Position numbers and translations under genes: made by a program
Origin: Woeseia oceani
GTDB lineage: Bacteria; Pseudomonadota; Gammaproteobacteria; Steroidobacterales; Woeseiaceae
Assembly (NCBI RefSeq): GCF_001677435.1
Contig: NZ_CP016268.1
Location: 1,849,001 to 1,913,000, forward strand
Reading direction: 5' to 3'
DNA length: 64,000 nt
The notes under the pieces: generated by a model
What the model saw: the letters and a program-made list of their open reading frames with translations, nothing else
Told to the model about the DNA's origin: nothing
Database searches by the model: none
Shown here: positions 54,200 to 63,880 of the stretch, in pieces
Layout of the letters: every line of letters starts with the position of its first letter
Position numbering within the stretch: position 1 is the stretch's first letter

Positions 54200-54952
54200 T
54201 TGGCGCCAGTTACGATAGACGCACGTTTTTGCGGCCCGGAAAATTCGGGGAACGGTGGCTACAGTGCAGGACGCCTTGCGTCCGGGATGGCGGGGAGTGT
54301 GGAAGTGACGCTGCGCAAGCCGCCGCCGTTGCAAGTGCCCTTGACTGTCAGAGTAGAAGCGGACGGCTCGCGCGGCATGTACTGCGGTGTGGCCCTGGTG
54401 GCAAGCGCACGGCCGGCTCCGGTCGTGGTCCGCGATCTGGCCGTGCCTTCCTTTTCTGCGGCGGCAGAGGCTGCGACACGCACGTTTCCCGATCACCTGC
54501 ATCAGGTGCCGGGCTGTTTTGTTTGCGGTCCGGATCGATTGCCCGGCGAGGGCTTGCGCTTGCACCCCGGGCCGCTGGATGCAGCCGACGTAGAGTGGCA
54601 GGGGCCAGTAGCCTGTACCTGGGTGCCGACCGCCGATCTCGGTGATCAGAACTCAGTGGTGCGCAGTGAGTTTGTGTGGTCCGCGCTCGACTGTCCAACG
54701 GCGTATGCCTGTGCTTCGATGGCCGGTATGCGATTGTTGCTGCTTGGTCGGCAGACGGTAGAGATCCTGCGTCTGCCGACGGTCGGCCAACGGTGTATCG
54801 TCGTGGCGCAACGCGGTGCCCATGAAGGCCGGAAGTTTTTCGCCGATGCCTGCCTGTACAGCGAACATGGCGAGGTGATGGCGCGCTGCAATGCGCTGTG
54901 GATTTCGGTCAGCCAGGAAGTGTTGCAAGGAGCTTCCCGGAAGGCGGGTTAA
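54200..54952 (+). CDS. Hotdog-fold thioesterase-like protein, unknown substrate
   Basis: The 250-residue product begins V-T-I-D-A-R-F-C-G-P-E-N-S-G-N-G-G-Y-S-A-G, the opening seen in a group of double-hotdog, acyl-CoA-thioesterase-like proteins. It continues H-Q-V-P-G-C-F-V-C-G-P-D-R and V-W-S-A-L-D-C-P-T, then A-C-L-Y-S-E-H-G-E-V-M-A-R-C-N-A-L-W-I near the end. The listed start is TTG 54200; an in-frame CTG at 54185 lies close behind GGAGAG, so the start is not settled. Its stop shares bases with the end of the opposing GGDEF gene. Confidence 0.6.
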   Translation: MAPVTIDARFCGPENSGNGGYSAGRLASGMAGSVEVTLRKPPPLQVPLTVRVEADGSRGMYCGVALVASARPAPVVVRDLAVPSFSAAAEAATRTFPDHLHQVPGCFVCGPDRLPGEGLRLHPGPLDAADVEWQGPVACTWVPTADLGDQNSVVRSEFVWSALDCPTAYACASMAGMRLLLLGRQTVEILRLPTVGQRCIVVAQRGAHEGRKFFADACLYSEHGEVMARCNALWISVSQEVLQGASRKAG

Positions 54953-56100
54953 TGCAGCGGCGCGACCTTCGGCCGCACGGGTTGCAGCTCAATGTGGGCG
55001 GTGCGGGTTTGATTCCGTCCTGCCCGTTTGGCCGCGTACAGTGCTTCGTCGGCGCGGTGCAACCATTCATCGGCCGATTCGCCGCTTTCAAGTTGCGCGA
55101 CTCCGAGCGAAATAGTCACGGCGCGGTCCCTGGCCAGTTCATTGGCCTCTACCAGGGTGCGTAGCTGCTCCGCCAAACGCGAGGCCTTGTCGATGCCCAG
55201 GCCGTCCACGACGATGACAAACTCTTCGCCGCCGATCCGGTAAAGACTGTCCGTTACCCGGATACGCAGGTTGATGATTTCTGTCAGCTGGATGAGGATC
55301 TGGTCGCCCGCGGCATGACCGTATTCGTCGTTTATGGCCTTGAAGTGGTCAAGGTCGAGAAAGATCACCGAGGCCGTTGCCGATGTACGTTCATGGTTGG
55401 CAATTATCTCGGCAATTTTCTGGTCCAGTGCGCGCCGGTTGCCGGCACCCGTCAACGGGTCACAGGTCGCCAGGTTCATCAATTGCTGGCGTTGATTGCG
55501 GGTAAGAGCCGCGAAAGCATAGGCGAAGACCGATGTCATGGTCATTGTGATCGTTGCCGTTGCCAGCATGAACAGGCTCACATTGCCGTAGAGCGCCGGG
55601 ATGCTGCCCAATATGGATATCACGGAAAGTGCGACCGCTTCTTCCGGTTTGAGCAGATAGTAGGCGACAACCAGTGCGGGGTAGGCCCAAAACAGCTGTT
55701 GTGGTCCCATCAGGTACAGGGTGCCGAGATAACCCGCGACGCACAGCAGCGTAATGCAGATACTGGTTGCCCGCACCCGGCTCGAACGAAGCACAAACAT
55801 ACCGAGGGTCGAGAAGCCGGCCACAACCGCGAGATCGAGCAGGCCGATCCAGATTTCCCCGTTCAGCAAGCGCACGATGGCGAAGGGGAGGACCCCGAAG
55901 ACACCGGCCCCGCACAACATCAGCGGCAGGTACTCCTCCAGTGAGCGACGTCTCCTCAGGCCTTTTTGTAGGTTTTCGATCACGTTGTCGTCTGCGGTGC
56001 TACCGCCTCCGGTTGGTCCCGTCTGGGCGCGTGTTCCTGCCCCTGTAGGCCTGCGCCGCAACGGCGCAGGATTGTTGTGCAACAAACTGTTTCCAAACAC
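54949..56100 (-). CDS. Membrane diguanylate cyclase (GGDEF domain)
   Basis: The 383-residue product has five or six membrane helices between residues 58 and 200, then a GGDEF domain: D-P-L-T-G-A-G-N-R-R-A-L at the start, F-L-D-L-D-H-F-K-A-I-N-D, and the active site R-I-G-G-E-E-F. It should make cyclic di-GMP in response to an unknown membrane signal. No R-x-x-D inhibitory site is evident at the usual position before the active site. The GTG start at 56100 adds a charged 50-residue N-terminus and has no ribosome site, so a later GTG may be used. Confidence 0.88.
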   Translation of the reverse strand: MFGNSLLHNNPAPLRRRPTGAGTRAQTGPTGGGSTADDNVIENLQKGLRRRRSLEEYLPLMLCGAGVFGVLPFAIVRLLNGEIWIGLLDLAVVAGFSTLGMFVLRSSRVRATSICITLLCVAGYLGTLYLMGPQQLFWAYPALVVAYYLLKPEEAVALSVISILGSIPALYGNVSLFMLATATITMTMTSVFAYAFAALTRNQRQQLMNLATCDPLTGAGNRRALDQKIAEIIANHERTSATASVIFLDLDHFKAINDEYGHAAGDQILIQLTEIINLRIRVTDSLYRIGGEEFVIVVDGLGIDKASRLAEQLRTLVEANELARDRAVTISLGVAQLESGESADEWLHRADEALYAAKRAGRNQTRTAHIELQPVRPKVAPLH

Positions 56101-56365
56101 CTGCGAGGCAAGCTGCGGCGATCAGCCGGGCCAGCGCACCGGTGGCGGTGTTCAAGCGGAATTTGCCTTGCCGGACGCCGCTATTGACCCTCCTATTCTA
56201 CAAATCGGCGAACAATTTCACCGTTACCGGCGTCTCATTCCGGCGCCTGCGCATCGCCAGCGCGCCACGTTTCGGCGTCCGCTATTTGCACGGTTCGTGC
56301 CACGTCCGTCCGCTTCGACGACCTGCCGGACAGGCCGGCCGGAGTATCCGTGTACCGCACTGAGG

Positions 56366-56833
56366 TCAGCGATTTTCCGCCGCGCGTTCGGCGGCCGTAA
56401 AGCTTGCCAGCGATTCGCCCGCGGCATTCAGCAAGGCGAGTCGCCGTCCGGTAATCTGTACATGCCGGGTTTCGTCCAGTACCTGTAATAGCGACGTATC
56501 GGACTGCATCACCTCATTGCGACAGGCTCTGCGCGTTCCGGCGAGTGCACTGGCTGTAAAGAGGCCGTCATGCATCGCGTAAGTACCGCTAAAACGGTTG
56601 CACGCGCCTTGCACGAACAAGCCGAGATCCTCAGCGAACGTCAGGCGGATATCGAGGTCGCCGTCGAGGTCGTCCTGTGTTGACTCCAGCAAGCGCCATT
56701 CCCAGGCAGCAAGCGCAGCGGCAGATGGCACTGCGACGCTGGCAGCCTTCTGCTCACCGACAGAGCGCAGGTTCACGAGTGCGAAGCCGGCCAGAAAAAG
56801 CAAAAAGAAGGCGAAACCGGTGATGCCTTTCAT
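56366..56833 (-). CDS. META-domain (HslJ-like) protein
   Basis: The 155-residue product has an N-terminal hydrophobic anchor (F-A-F-F-L-L-F-L-A-G-F-A-L-V) and a META domain: W-E-W-R-L-L-E-S, then G-A-C-N-R-F-S-G-T-Y-A-M-H-D-G-L-F, and T-R-R-A-C at the usual place, with R-R-L-A-L-L-N-A-A-G at the end. HslJ-type proteins are linked to heat or novobiocin tolerance without a known mechanism. Divergent from the alpha/beta hydrolase gene. The 265 bases between this gene and the GGDEF gene contain nothing I can support. Confidence 0.8.
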   Translation of the reverse strand: MKGITGFAFFLLFLAGFALVNLRSVGEQKAASVAVPSAAALAAWEWRLLESTQDDLDGDLDIRLTFAEDLGLFVQGACNRFSGTYAMHDGLFTASALAGTRRACRNEVMQSDTSLLQVLDETRHVQITGRRLALLNAAGESLASFTAAERAAENR

Positions 56834-56974
56834 GGAATGGATCCTCGCGCCTGTTGTGGGCCGTTGGTGACAGCCAGTTTACCGCAGCCGTGTGCCGCGC
56901 GATTGGTGGCCTTACGGGTCTGATATACCATGCGAACATACCGCATTTCCCCACAGTCCTTTTGGAGAGCGCTT

Positions 56975-58012
56975 ATGCTGTTTCGAACACGATCGAAGGT
57001 GCCGGGATACGCACCGCTGGCTCTGTTGCTGTTGCTGAGTGCAAACCTTGGACTTGCGGCTGAGCTGCAACGGCACACAGTACCGGCGGACGGCCATCCG
57101 CTCGCCGTGTGGGAGAAAAGTGCGCCCGGTGCATCGAACGCGGTACTGCTGGTGCACGGCAGAACCTGGAGTGCCTTACCCGATTTCGATTTGCAGGTCG
57201 AGGGCGAAGATCGGTCGCTCATGGACGGCTTGGTCGAAGCAGGTTACGCGGTATACGCGATCGACTTACGGGGCTATGGTGAATCGCCACGTGATGACTC
57301 GGGCTGGTTGACGCCCAATCGCGCCGCGGATGATGTTGCCCGGGTTGTCGGCTGGATCGCAGGCCGGCATCGGCAAGGCGGCAAGCCACATCTGTTTGGC
57401 TGGTCGATGGGCTCGACGGTGTCGCAGCTGATGGCGCAGCGACACCCGGGCAAGCTTGCATCGCTGACCCTGTTTGGTTACTGGCATGATCTCGATTCGA
57501 GTTTGCCGGCCGATGAAGCGGGAATCGTTCCATTGCGGCAGAGCAACACGGCAGCCGCGGCGGCCAGCGATTTCATTACCCCCGGATCGATCAGTCAGCG
57601 TGCCATTGATGCCTACGTAACAGCCGCACTGGCGGCTGACCCGGTACGAACTGACATTCGACGGCTGGACCAGTACAACGCGCTCGATCCTGCATTGATC
57701 AAGGTGCCGACGCTGGTGATTCAGGGCGAGCACGACCCGATCGCGCCGGCTGATCGGCAAGCAAAACTGTTTCAGCGGCTCGCTACGGGGCACAAGCAAT
57801 GGGTGGTTGTACCGGGCGGTGATCATGCGGCTTTCCTGGAAGCGCCGCGCGGGTATTTCCTGCGTGAACTGCTGGCATTCATGGCGGGTGCTACGCTCCA
57901 GGCAAATCCTTCTCAGCCCGCTGCGGCTGCCGGCACGCCGCGTCAGCGGCGATCTACGTGCAGCTTGCCTGTCTGCCGCGCCGACTGCTGGTATGTCGCG
58001 GGCGCTCGGTGA
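56975..58012 (+). CDS. Exported alpha/beta hydrolase
   Basis: The 345-residue product has a signal peptide (L-A-L-L-L-L-L-S-A-N-L-G-L-A). The hydrolase core has L-L-V-H-G-R-T-W, I-D-L-R-G-Y-G-E-S, the nucleophile Ser in F-G-W-S-M-G-S-T, the acid in G-E-H-D-P-I-A-P and the histidine in G-G-D-H-A-A-F. The last 35 residues (from about 310) are unlike the family and rich in Arg and Cys, so the native stop may have been lost. GGAGAG six bases before ATG 56975 fixes the start. Confidence 0.83.
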   Translation: MLFRTRSKVPGYAPLALLLLLSANLGLAAELQRHTVPADGHPLAVWEKSAPGASNAVLLVHGRTWSALPDFDLQVEGEDRSLMDGLVEAGYAVYAIDLRGYGESPRDDSGWLTPNRAADDVARVVGWIAGRHRQGGKPHLFGWSMGSTVSQLMAQRHPGKLASLTLFGYWHDLDSSLPADEAGIVPLRQSNTAAAAASDFITPGSISQRAIDAYVTAALAADPVRTDIRRLDQYNALDPALIKVPTLVIQGEHDPIAPADRQAKLFQRLATGHKQWVVVPGGDHAAFLEAPRGYFLRELLAFMAGATLQANPSQPAAAAGTPRQRRSTCSLPVCRADCWYVAGAR

Positions 58013-58483
58013 ACACAGCAGCGTCGACTTCGTGGGTAAGCAGACCGATGAGTTTCGCTTGCCGAAAGGCTTCAGCATGCCCTTGCATAGTCGTCGACAG
58101 ACGGCGGATTGAAAGCGACTTGCGGGTTACTCGCGACTGTTTCAGAAGCCCGGCATCCGACCACCGTCAGCAGCATACCGATTGTTCCTCAGCACGCATC
58201 CACGGGTGCCATGGCGAAGTCGATCTCGTGATGACATCGCGGGTAATAGCTTGGTCAGGCAATGCGCGTATGATCGTTGCGGCAACCACTGAAAATGCAG
58301 AGGACACGGAACCTATACGCAGCAGTTGGTCTATTCGATCCGGGACCCCCGAGCGGTGACGCACCCAGGGACTCAATAATCAGAAACAGGAGGGTCGGCG
58401 CAAGCCACGCACGGCCACCCCGGTACGGGTCGCTAACAATTCGCCTGCGCGTAAGTGCGGTCACGCGGTCCAAATGCCAATAA
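58013..58483. other. Intergenic region before the RND adaptor gene, no gene supported
   Basis: These 471 bases are open in short frames only. A minus-strand frame around 58000-58110 reads R-R-L-S-T-T-M-Q-G-H-A-E-A-F-R-Q-A-K-L-I-G-L-L, faintly like the end of a helix-turn-helix regulator, but it has a stop upstream and no start. I found no clear promoter or terminator. Confidence 0.4.
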
Positions 58484-59641
58484 ATGGAAAAAGGTATGCC
58501 ACGCAAAGTTCAACGCGCGATCCTGATTATGGCCATCCTCGGGGCGGCTGGCCTCGTCACATTCCTGCTGATGAGCTCGAAAGCCCCTCCCGAGAAGAAA
58601 ACGGAAGTGGCGCTTGCAACGCTGGTCGATGTGCTCGAACTGCAAGGCACGGACGAGCAATTCAGCATTCGCAGTCAGGGCACGGTCAAACCGCGTACCG
58701 AAACGGTACTCAGTGCCGAGGTGGCGGGGAGTATCGTCAGTATTTCGCCGAAGTTCGTAGCGGGAGGTTTGTTTGCTCGCGACGAAGAGCTGCTGCGGAT
58801 TGATCCGACCCGCTACGAAGTGGCGGTAGAACAGGCGGAGGCATTGCTTAAACAGCGGCAGATTGAGTTTGACGGCGCGGAGAAGTTACGCAGCCAGGGG
58901 TATCGGGCCGAGGCAGAATTGGCGTCGGCGGCGACTGCGCTGGCCGCCGCCCGAGCCGGGCTGGTAACAGCGCGCCGGGATCTGGAAAAAACCCGAATTC
59001 GCGTGCCGTACGCCGGCATGGTTCGTGCAAAAGAAACAGACATAGGCTATTTCGTGAACCCGGGCAGTCGACTGGGCGTGGTATTTGCAACCGACTTTGC
59101 GGAGGTCCGCTTGCCATTGACGGACGCTGATCTCGCGTTCATCGACTTGCCGGCCGGGTCGGACGGGACAGCGGGCCCACCGGTTCGCCTGACGGCAGTG
59201 CAACGTGGAGTCGAGGCGAGTTGGGAGGCGGAAATCGTTCGCACAGAGGGCGTGGTTGATGAGAAGACGCGTGTGACCTACGTCGTTGCGCGGATAGACG
59301 ACCCCTACCGAAGAAAACCAGGATCGGCTTCGGCAACCGCGTTGCCCATGGGTACGTTCGTCAGCGCGAGCATCGAGGGTCGTACTTTGCAAAACGTCGT
59401 ACGCGTGCCGCGTTCAGCCCTGCGTGGAGGAGATCAACTGTTGTTCGTGGATGAGGACGAACGTTTGCGGATTCGAACAGTTGACGTGTTGCGGGCCGAT
59501 GCGTCCTCCGCGTGGTTACGAAATGAAGCGCTGGACGGCAAGCGTATCAACCTGACGCCAATAGAATCACCCGTCAACGGCATGCAGGTGCGGATCAGCG
59601 ACAGTCGCAACGCTGACGTTGCCGCTCGCGCGGAGAACTGA
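58484..59641 (+). CDS. RND efflux periplasmic adaptor (membrane fusion protein)
   Basis: The 385-residue product has an N-terminal anchor (A-I-L-I-M-A-I-L-G-A-A-G-L-V-T-F-L-L), a lipoyl/barrel-sandwich domain (V-L-S-A-E-V-A-G-S-I-V-S-I), a helical hairpin (V-A-V-E-Q-A-E-A-L-L-K-Q-R through L-V-T-A-R-R-D-L-E-K-T-R-I-R-V-P-Y-A-G) and a C-terminal barrel (R-V-P-R-S-A-L-R-G-G-D). It bridges the pump below to an outer-membrane channel, which is not encoded here. An alternative ATG lies at 58496. Followed five bases later by the pump gene. Confidence 0.9.
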   Translation: MEKGMPRKVQRAILIMAILGAAGLVTFLLMSSKAPPEKKTEVALATLVDVLELQGTDEQFSIRSQGTVKPRTETVLSAEVAGSIVSISPKFVAGGLFARDEELLRIDPTRYEVAVEQAEALLKQRQIEFDGAEKLRSQGYRAEAELASAATALAAARAGLVTARRDLEKTRIRVPYAGMVRAKETDIGYFVNPGSRLGVVFATDFAEVRLPLTDADLAFIDLPAGSDGTAGPPVRLTAVQRGVEASWEAEIVRTEGVVDEKTRVTYVVARIDDPYRRKPGSASATALPMGTFVSASIEGRTLQNVVRVPRSALRGGDQLLFVDEDERLRIRTVDVLRADASSAWLRNEALDGKRINLTPIESPVNGMQVRISDSRNADVAARAEN

Positions 59642-59646
59642 GGGTT

Positions 59647-62600
59647 ATGAAAGCCAGCATGACAACATCGAAAACCGGTGCGATCGCCTGGTTCGCGTCC
59701 AATCATGTTGCCGCCAACCTGTTGATGTTCATGATCATCGTTTTCGGGATCGCCTCCGCGTTCACGATTCGCAAGCAGACGACACCGGACTTTGAGCTGA
59801 ACAATGTACAGATTCGGGTCTCGTATCTCGGCGCCGCGCCGCAGGAAGTTGAAGAAGGCGTCGTCATTAAAATCGAGGAGGCCATTCAGGACGTCGAGGG
59901 CATAGTCAAAATAATTTCCAATGCTTATGAAGGCATGGGCATTGTAACGGCCGAAATAGAATCAGGCGCTGACCTCAATGAAGTACTCAGTGAGATCAAG
60001 GTACGGGTTGATGCAATCTCGACGTTTCCGGCATTGACCGAAAAGCCGGTCGTTGCCAAGCAGGAAATACCCATTCATGTGGTGTTTCTGTCGATATACG
60101 GCGACATGGACGAGTTCGCACGGAAAACACTCGCGCAGCAGGTGCGTGAAGAGTTGATGGCGTTGCCTGCTGTCAATCAGGTGCAGGTACTTGGTGACCG
60201 GCCTTACGAAATCAGTGTTGAGGTCTCGGAGCAGACGCTGCGTGAGTACGGGCTGACGATGAGTGAAATCTCGCAGGCAATCCAAAGCAGCTCCGTCGAT
60301 CTGCCGGGCGGGTCCATCAAGAGCACAAGCGGTGACATCCTGTTACGTACGGAAGGACAGGCGTACACCGGTGACGAGTTTGACCAGATTGTGCTCCGCA
60401 CTTTCACGGATGGCACACGCTTGACGTTGGGCGACGTCGCCACCGTGCGCGATGCGTTTGCGGAGTCGATGGACTTCGGTCGTTTCGACGGCGAGCCAAC
60501 CGCGGTATTACGCGTGCTGGCGAGTGGCGGGCAGAATGAGCTGGATACCGCGGCCGCAGTTGAGGAATACATTGCCGACAAGCGCCTGTCGTTACCAGCC
60601 GGGGTGCAGATCGATACCTGGGTGGATCGTTCCCATTACCTCAAGGGGCGTCTCGACATGATGATGACCAACATGTTTCAGGGTGCCTTGCTGGTGTTCG
60701 TCATCCTGGCTCTGTTTCTGCGCCTGAAGGTGGCGTTTTGGGTCATCGTGGGTATTCCGGTAACGTTCTTTGGTGCCTTGTGGTTGTTGCCTCACGGGCC
60801 CTGGCCAGTAACGGTCAATATGATCAGTCTGTTCGGCTTTATTCTTGTGCTTGGCATCGTGGTTGATGACGCGATCATTATTGGCGAGAGTATTTACACC
60901 AGTGTTCGCGCAGACGGACATACCCTGGACAACGTGATTGATGGCGCCCGGCGGGTGGCGGTTGCGGCTACCTTTGGAGTGCTGACAACGATTGCCGCGT
61001 TTGCACCGTTGTTGTTTCTGGACGGCATATTTGCGCCGTTCTTCGAAGCAATGTCGATGGTGGTTATCTTGTGCCTGCTGTTTTCCCTGGTCGAATCGAA
61101 ACTGATCCTGCCATCCCACCTGGCGCGCGCAACCATCAAGCCAGTGGATGAGGCCGCAATTTTTCGACCGTACAGCGAAATGCAGCGCAGGGAGCGCGTG
61201 TCGAGATTCTTTCAGCGCCTGCAACGACGGGTTCAGCACGGCTTGCAGTTCGTGGTTCAGCGCTGGTACCTGCCGATGCTGGGACGGGCGGTGGACAATC
61301 GGGGATTGACCATCAGCATTTTTCTTGCGGTGCTGATTGTCACGATTGGTCTGATGCGAGGTGGCGTTGCCCGCGTCGTCATGTTCCCGGATGTGCCGGG
61401 AGACTTCATACAGGCGGAGCTGACGATGAACAGTGGCACCGCGCCGGAACGACGCAATGAAGTACTGCTGGAGATTGAACAGGCACTGCTCGATATCAAC
61501 GCTGAGTATGCGAGTGCACACCCCGATTCGATGGCACCGATACATCATGTGGGCGTATTCACCAACGGCGATACCAGCGGTGTTCTGTTTGTCGAATTGC
61601 CGCTGGATGAAGACCGGCCGCTGGAAGGTCGGGCCGTCACCGACTTGTGGCGTGAAAGGGTGGGCGAGATTCCGGGCGTCAAGGAGCTGGACTTTTCTTC
61701 TGGTGACAACATCGGGGGCGGCGCACCGTTGAGTTTTAATCTGACCGGCAGCAATTACGCGGCACTGGAACGAGCGGCAGCGGAGCTGGAACAACACCTG
61801 TCCGGTTACGATGGGGTATTCGATGTCCGCAATTCGGTCGATCACGGTGCGGAAGAGATTCGTCTGCAGATCAAACCAGAGGCGGAAGCGCTGGGCTTGA
61901 CCATGGCCTCACTGGGGCGGCAGGTGCGACAGGCCTTTTACGGTGAAGAAGCGCAACGTATTCAGCGCGGCAAAGACGAAGTCAAAGTCATGGTCCGCTA
62001 TCCGCGGGAAGACCGGCGATCAGTGGCGGACCTGGAGAACATGCGAATTCGAACGCCGGCCGGTGACGAGATTCCGTTTGCTGATGTTGCGGAGATCGAG
62101 TTCGGGCAAGGCTATTCCAGTATCAACCGGCAGAATCGCAAGCGTGTTGTGTCTGTATCAGCGGACGTTGATCCGGATCTTGTCGAGCCTGGCGTGATGA
62201 TTCAGGAAATTTCCACAGACTATATGCCGGGTCTGGTCTCACGGCACGCCGGAGTAAGCTTCGAACTGGACGGCGCCAGCCGCGAGGAAGTGGAGCTTGG
62301 ACAGAGTCTGGCCAAGGCTTCCGCAGCGGCCCTGTTCCTGATCTTCGCATTGATTGCGATACCGCTGCGTTCCTATAGCCAGCCATTGATCATCATGTCG
62401 GTCATTCCGTTCGGCTTGGTGGGCGCTGTGATCGGGCATATCCTGCTCGATACAGCGATCAGCATGTTCTCCGTGTTTGGCCTGGTTGCTCTGGCGGGTG
62501 TGGTGGTCAATGACAGTCTGATCATGATCGACTTTGTGAATTCGGCCAGGAAAGAAGGGCATTCTGCGCGCGACGCGGTCATTCAGTCCGGAACCCAGCG

Positions 62601-62865
62601 TTTCAGGGCCATCGTGCTGACATCTCTGACGACTGCATTCGGTTTGATGCCGATTATCTTCGAGCGCAGCGTGCAGGCGCAGTTTGTTATTCCGATGGCA
62701 ATATCGTTGAGTTTCGGCATATTGTTCGCCACCGTTATCACGCTGTTTCTGGTTCCGGCCTTGTACCTTGCGCAGATCGATCTGCGACGCGGGGCACGTT
62801 ACCTGATCGATCTCTTGCTTGGTCGCGAACAGCCGCCGACCACGCCGTCGACAGCAGCGCGATAA
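59647..62865 (+). CDS. RND-family efflux transporter permease
   Basis: The 1072-residue inner-membrane pump has twelve helices in two repeats, with large periplasmic loops after helices 1 and 7. The N-terminus W-F-A-S-N-H-V-A-A-N-L-L belongs to the AcrB-like group without a known drug. Helix 4 has the proton-relay pair in G-I-V-V-D-D-A-I-I, and helix 10 has A-G-V-V-V-N-D-S-L-I-M. The ends V-I-T-L-F-L-V-P-A-L-Y are standard. No local regulator or TolC-type channel accompanies it. Confidence 0.93.
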   Translation: MKASMTTSKTGAIAWFASNHVAANLLMFMIIVFGIASAFTIRKQTTPDFELNNVQIRVSYLGAAPQEVEEGVVIKIEEAIQDVEGIVKIISNAYEGMGIVTAEIESGADLNEVLSEIKVRVDAISTFPALTEKPVVAKQEIPIHVVFLSIYGDMDEFARKTLAQQVREELMALPAVNQVQVLGDRPYEISVEVSEQTLREYGLTMSEISQAIQSSSVDLPGGSIKSTSGDILLRTEGQAYTGDEFDQIVLRTFTDGTRLTLGDVATVRDAFAESMDFGRFDGEPTAVLRVLASGGQNELDTAAAVEEYIADKRLSLPAGVQIDTWVDRSHYLKGRLDMMMTNMFQGALLVFVILALFLRLKVAFWVIVGIPVTFFGALWLLPHGPWPVTVNMISLFGFILVLGIVVDDAIIIGESIYTSVRADGHTLDNVIDGARRVAVAATFGVLTTIAAFAPLLFLDGIFAPFFEAMSMVVILCLLFSLVESKLILPSHLARATIKPVDEAAIFRPYSEMQRRERVSRFFQRLQRRVQHGLQFVVQRWYLPMLGRAVDNRGLTISIFLAVLIVTIGLMRGGVARVVMFPDVPGDFIQAELTMNSGTAPERRNEVLLEIEQALLDINAEYASAHPDSMAPIHHVGVFTNGDTSGVLFVELPLDEDRPLEGRAVTDLWRERVGEIPGVKELDFSSGDNIGGGAPLSFNLTGSNYAALERAAAELEQHLSGYDGVFDVRNSVDHGAEEIRLQIKPEAEALGLTMASLGRQVRQAFYGEEAQRIQRGKDEVKVMVRYPREDRRSVADLENMRIRTPAGDEIPFADVAEIEFGQGYSSINRQNRKRVVSVSADVDPDLVEPGVMIQEISTDYMPGLVSRHAGVSFELDGASREEVELGQSLAKASAAALFLIFALIAIPLRSYSQPLIIMSVIPFGLVGAVIGHILLDTAISMFSVFGLVALAGVVVNDSLIMIDFVNSARKEGHSARDAVIQSGTQRFRAIVLTSLTTAFGLMPIIFERSVQAQFVIPMAISLSFGILFATVITLFLVPALYLAQIDLRRGARYLIDLLLGREQPPTTPSTAAR

Positions 62866-63010
62866 ACCGGCGGGCGCGACCGTCAGGGGTTGCCGAACAC
62901 CGTTCGTCCGGCCTGCATTCATGGTGCCATCGTTGGTCGCTGCCGGGCCATCGCCCGTTCCTGCTGCCGGTCCGCCGCACCATCATCAAACGTGGTACCG
63001 ACGTCGCAAC

Positions 63011-63607
63011 TCAGAACACCATCTGCAGCAAGGCCCGGAACGCGGCAGGGTCAATGACAGCGACGAAGACCAGCCCGCTCAGTGCGCCACACAAGTGGGC
63101 GTCGTGATTGATCCGTCCGTGTGCCTGCTTTCCTGCCCACCATGACCAGGCGACGTACAGGACCGCGAAAACGACCGCGGGTATCGGGATCGGTAGCGGG
63201 AAAATAATGAGCGTGTGCGCAGGGTAATAAACGATATAGGCGAATAAAACGGCCGACACGGCACCGGATGCACCGAGAGTAGCGTAGTGCTGATTATTTT
63301 TGTGTTTGAAATAGCTGCAGGAATGACTGAGAACCAGGCCGACAACATACAACACAAGAAAACGGGCCGTGCCCAGCGTCCTTTCCAGTGGAAAAGCGAA
63401 GAAATAGAAAGTCACCATATTGAACAGCAAGTGCCCGAGATCGGCGTGGACGAAACCACTGGTGATGATGGTTTGGTATTGTTTCGCCCGCAGGAACCAG
63501 TAGGGGCGAAACAGACCTTTCTCAATAATGGCCGGAACTCGGTAGAGTCCGAGCAGGCTCACAGCAACAGTCAGGGCCAGAATGCTGGCTGCAGCGGGTT
63601 CATTCAT
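63011..63607 (-). CDS. Rhomboid-family intramembrane serine protease
   Basis: The 198-residue product has six membrane helices. F-V-H-A-D-L-G-H-L-L-F-N-M is the conserved loop and helix 2, the catalytic serine is in L-G-A-S-G-A-V-S-A, and the histidine is in H-D-A-H-L-C-G-A-L-S-G. The substrate is unknown. About 145 bases separate it from the RND pump end and contain no clear feature. The 273 bases upstream, up to the last gene, likewise show no gene. Confidence 0.9.
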   Translation of the reverse strand: MNEPAAASILALTVAVSLLGLYRVPAIIEKGLFRPYWFLRAKQYQTIITSGFVHADLGHLLFNMVTFYFFAFPLERTLGTARFLVLYVVGLVLSHSCSYFKHKNNQHYATLGASGAVSAVLFAYIVYYPAHTLIIFPLPIPIPAVVFAVLYVAWSWWAGKQAHGRINHDAHLCGALSGLVFVAVIDPAAFRALLQMVF

Positions 63608-63880
63608 GTCGGTTCCTGTTGTTAGGGAAGGGCAAGCCTAATGCAGCGGGTCGCGTGCTGGAAGTACCGCTTTCCGGATTCAAGGGATTGTAGCGTCACA
63701 CTGTGCACCGTAGACTGCGGCGGCGCGACAGCGCGTGGCTGCTGCATGCGGCAGTAGTGCGGCAATGTCGCGAGCATAAAATCAACCTGTAGTTCGCGTT
63801 TCGCTCACTTGATGTGTGTGTTGATGCGGCTGGATTGCAACGAACCACCTTTGAAGATCAGGAACCCAGCGAGTCATATT

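Noticed and set aside
57955-58110. Possible remnant of a helix-turn-helix regulator on the minus strand
   Set aside because: The resemblance is faint, a stop codon cuts it upstream and no start is present.
60592-61845. Minus-strand open frame (417 codons) inside the RND pump gene
   Set aside because: Rich in His, Gln and Arg with no motif; antisense shadow of the pump.
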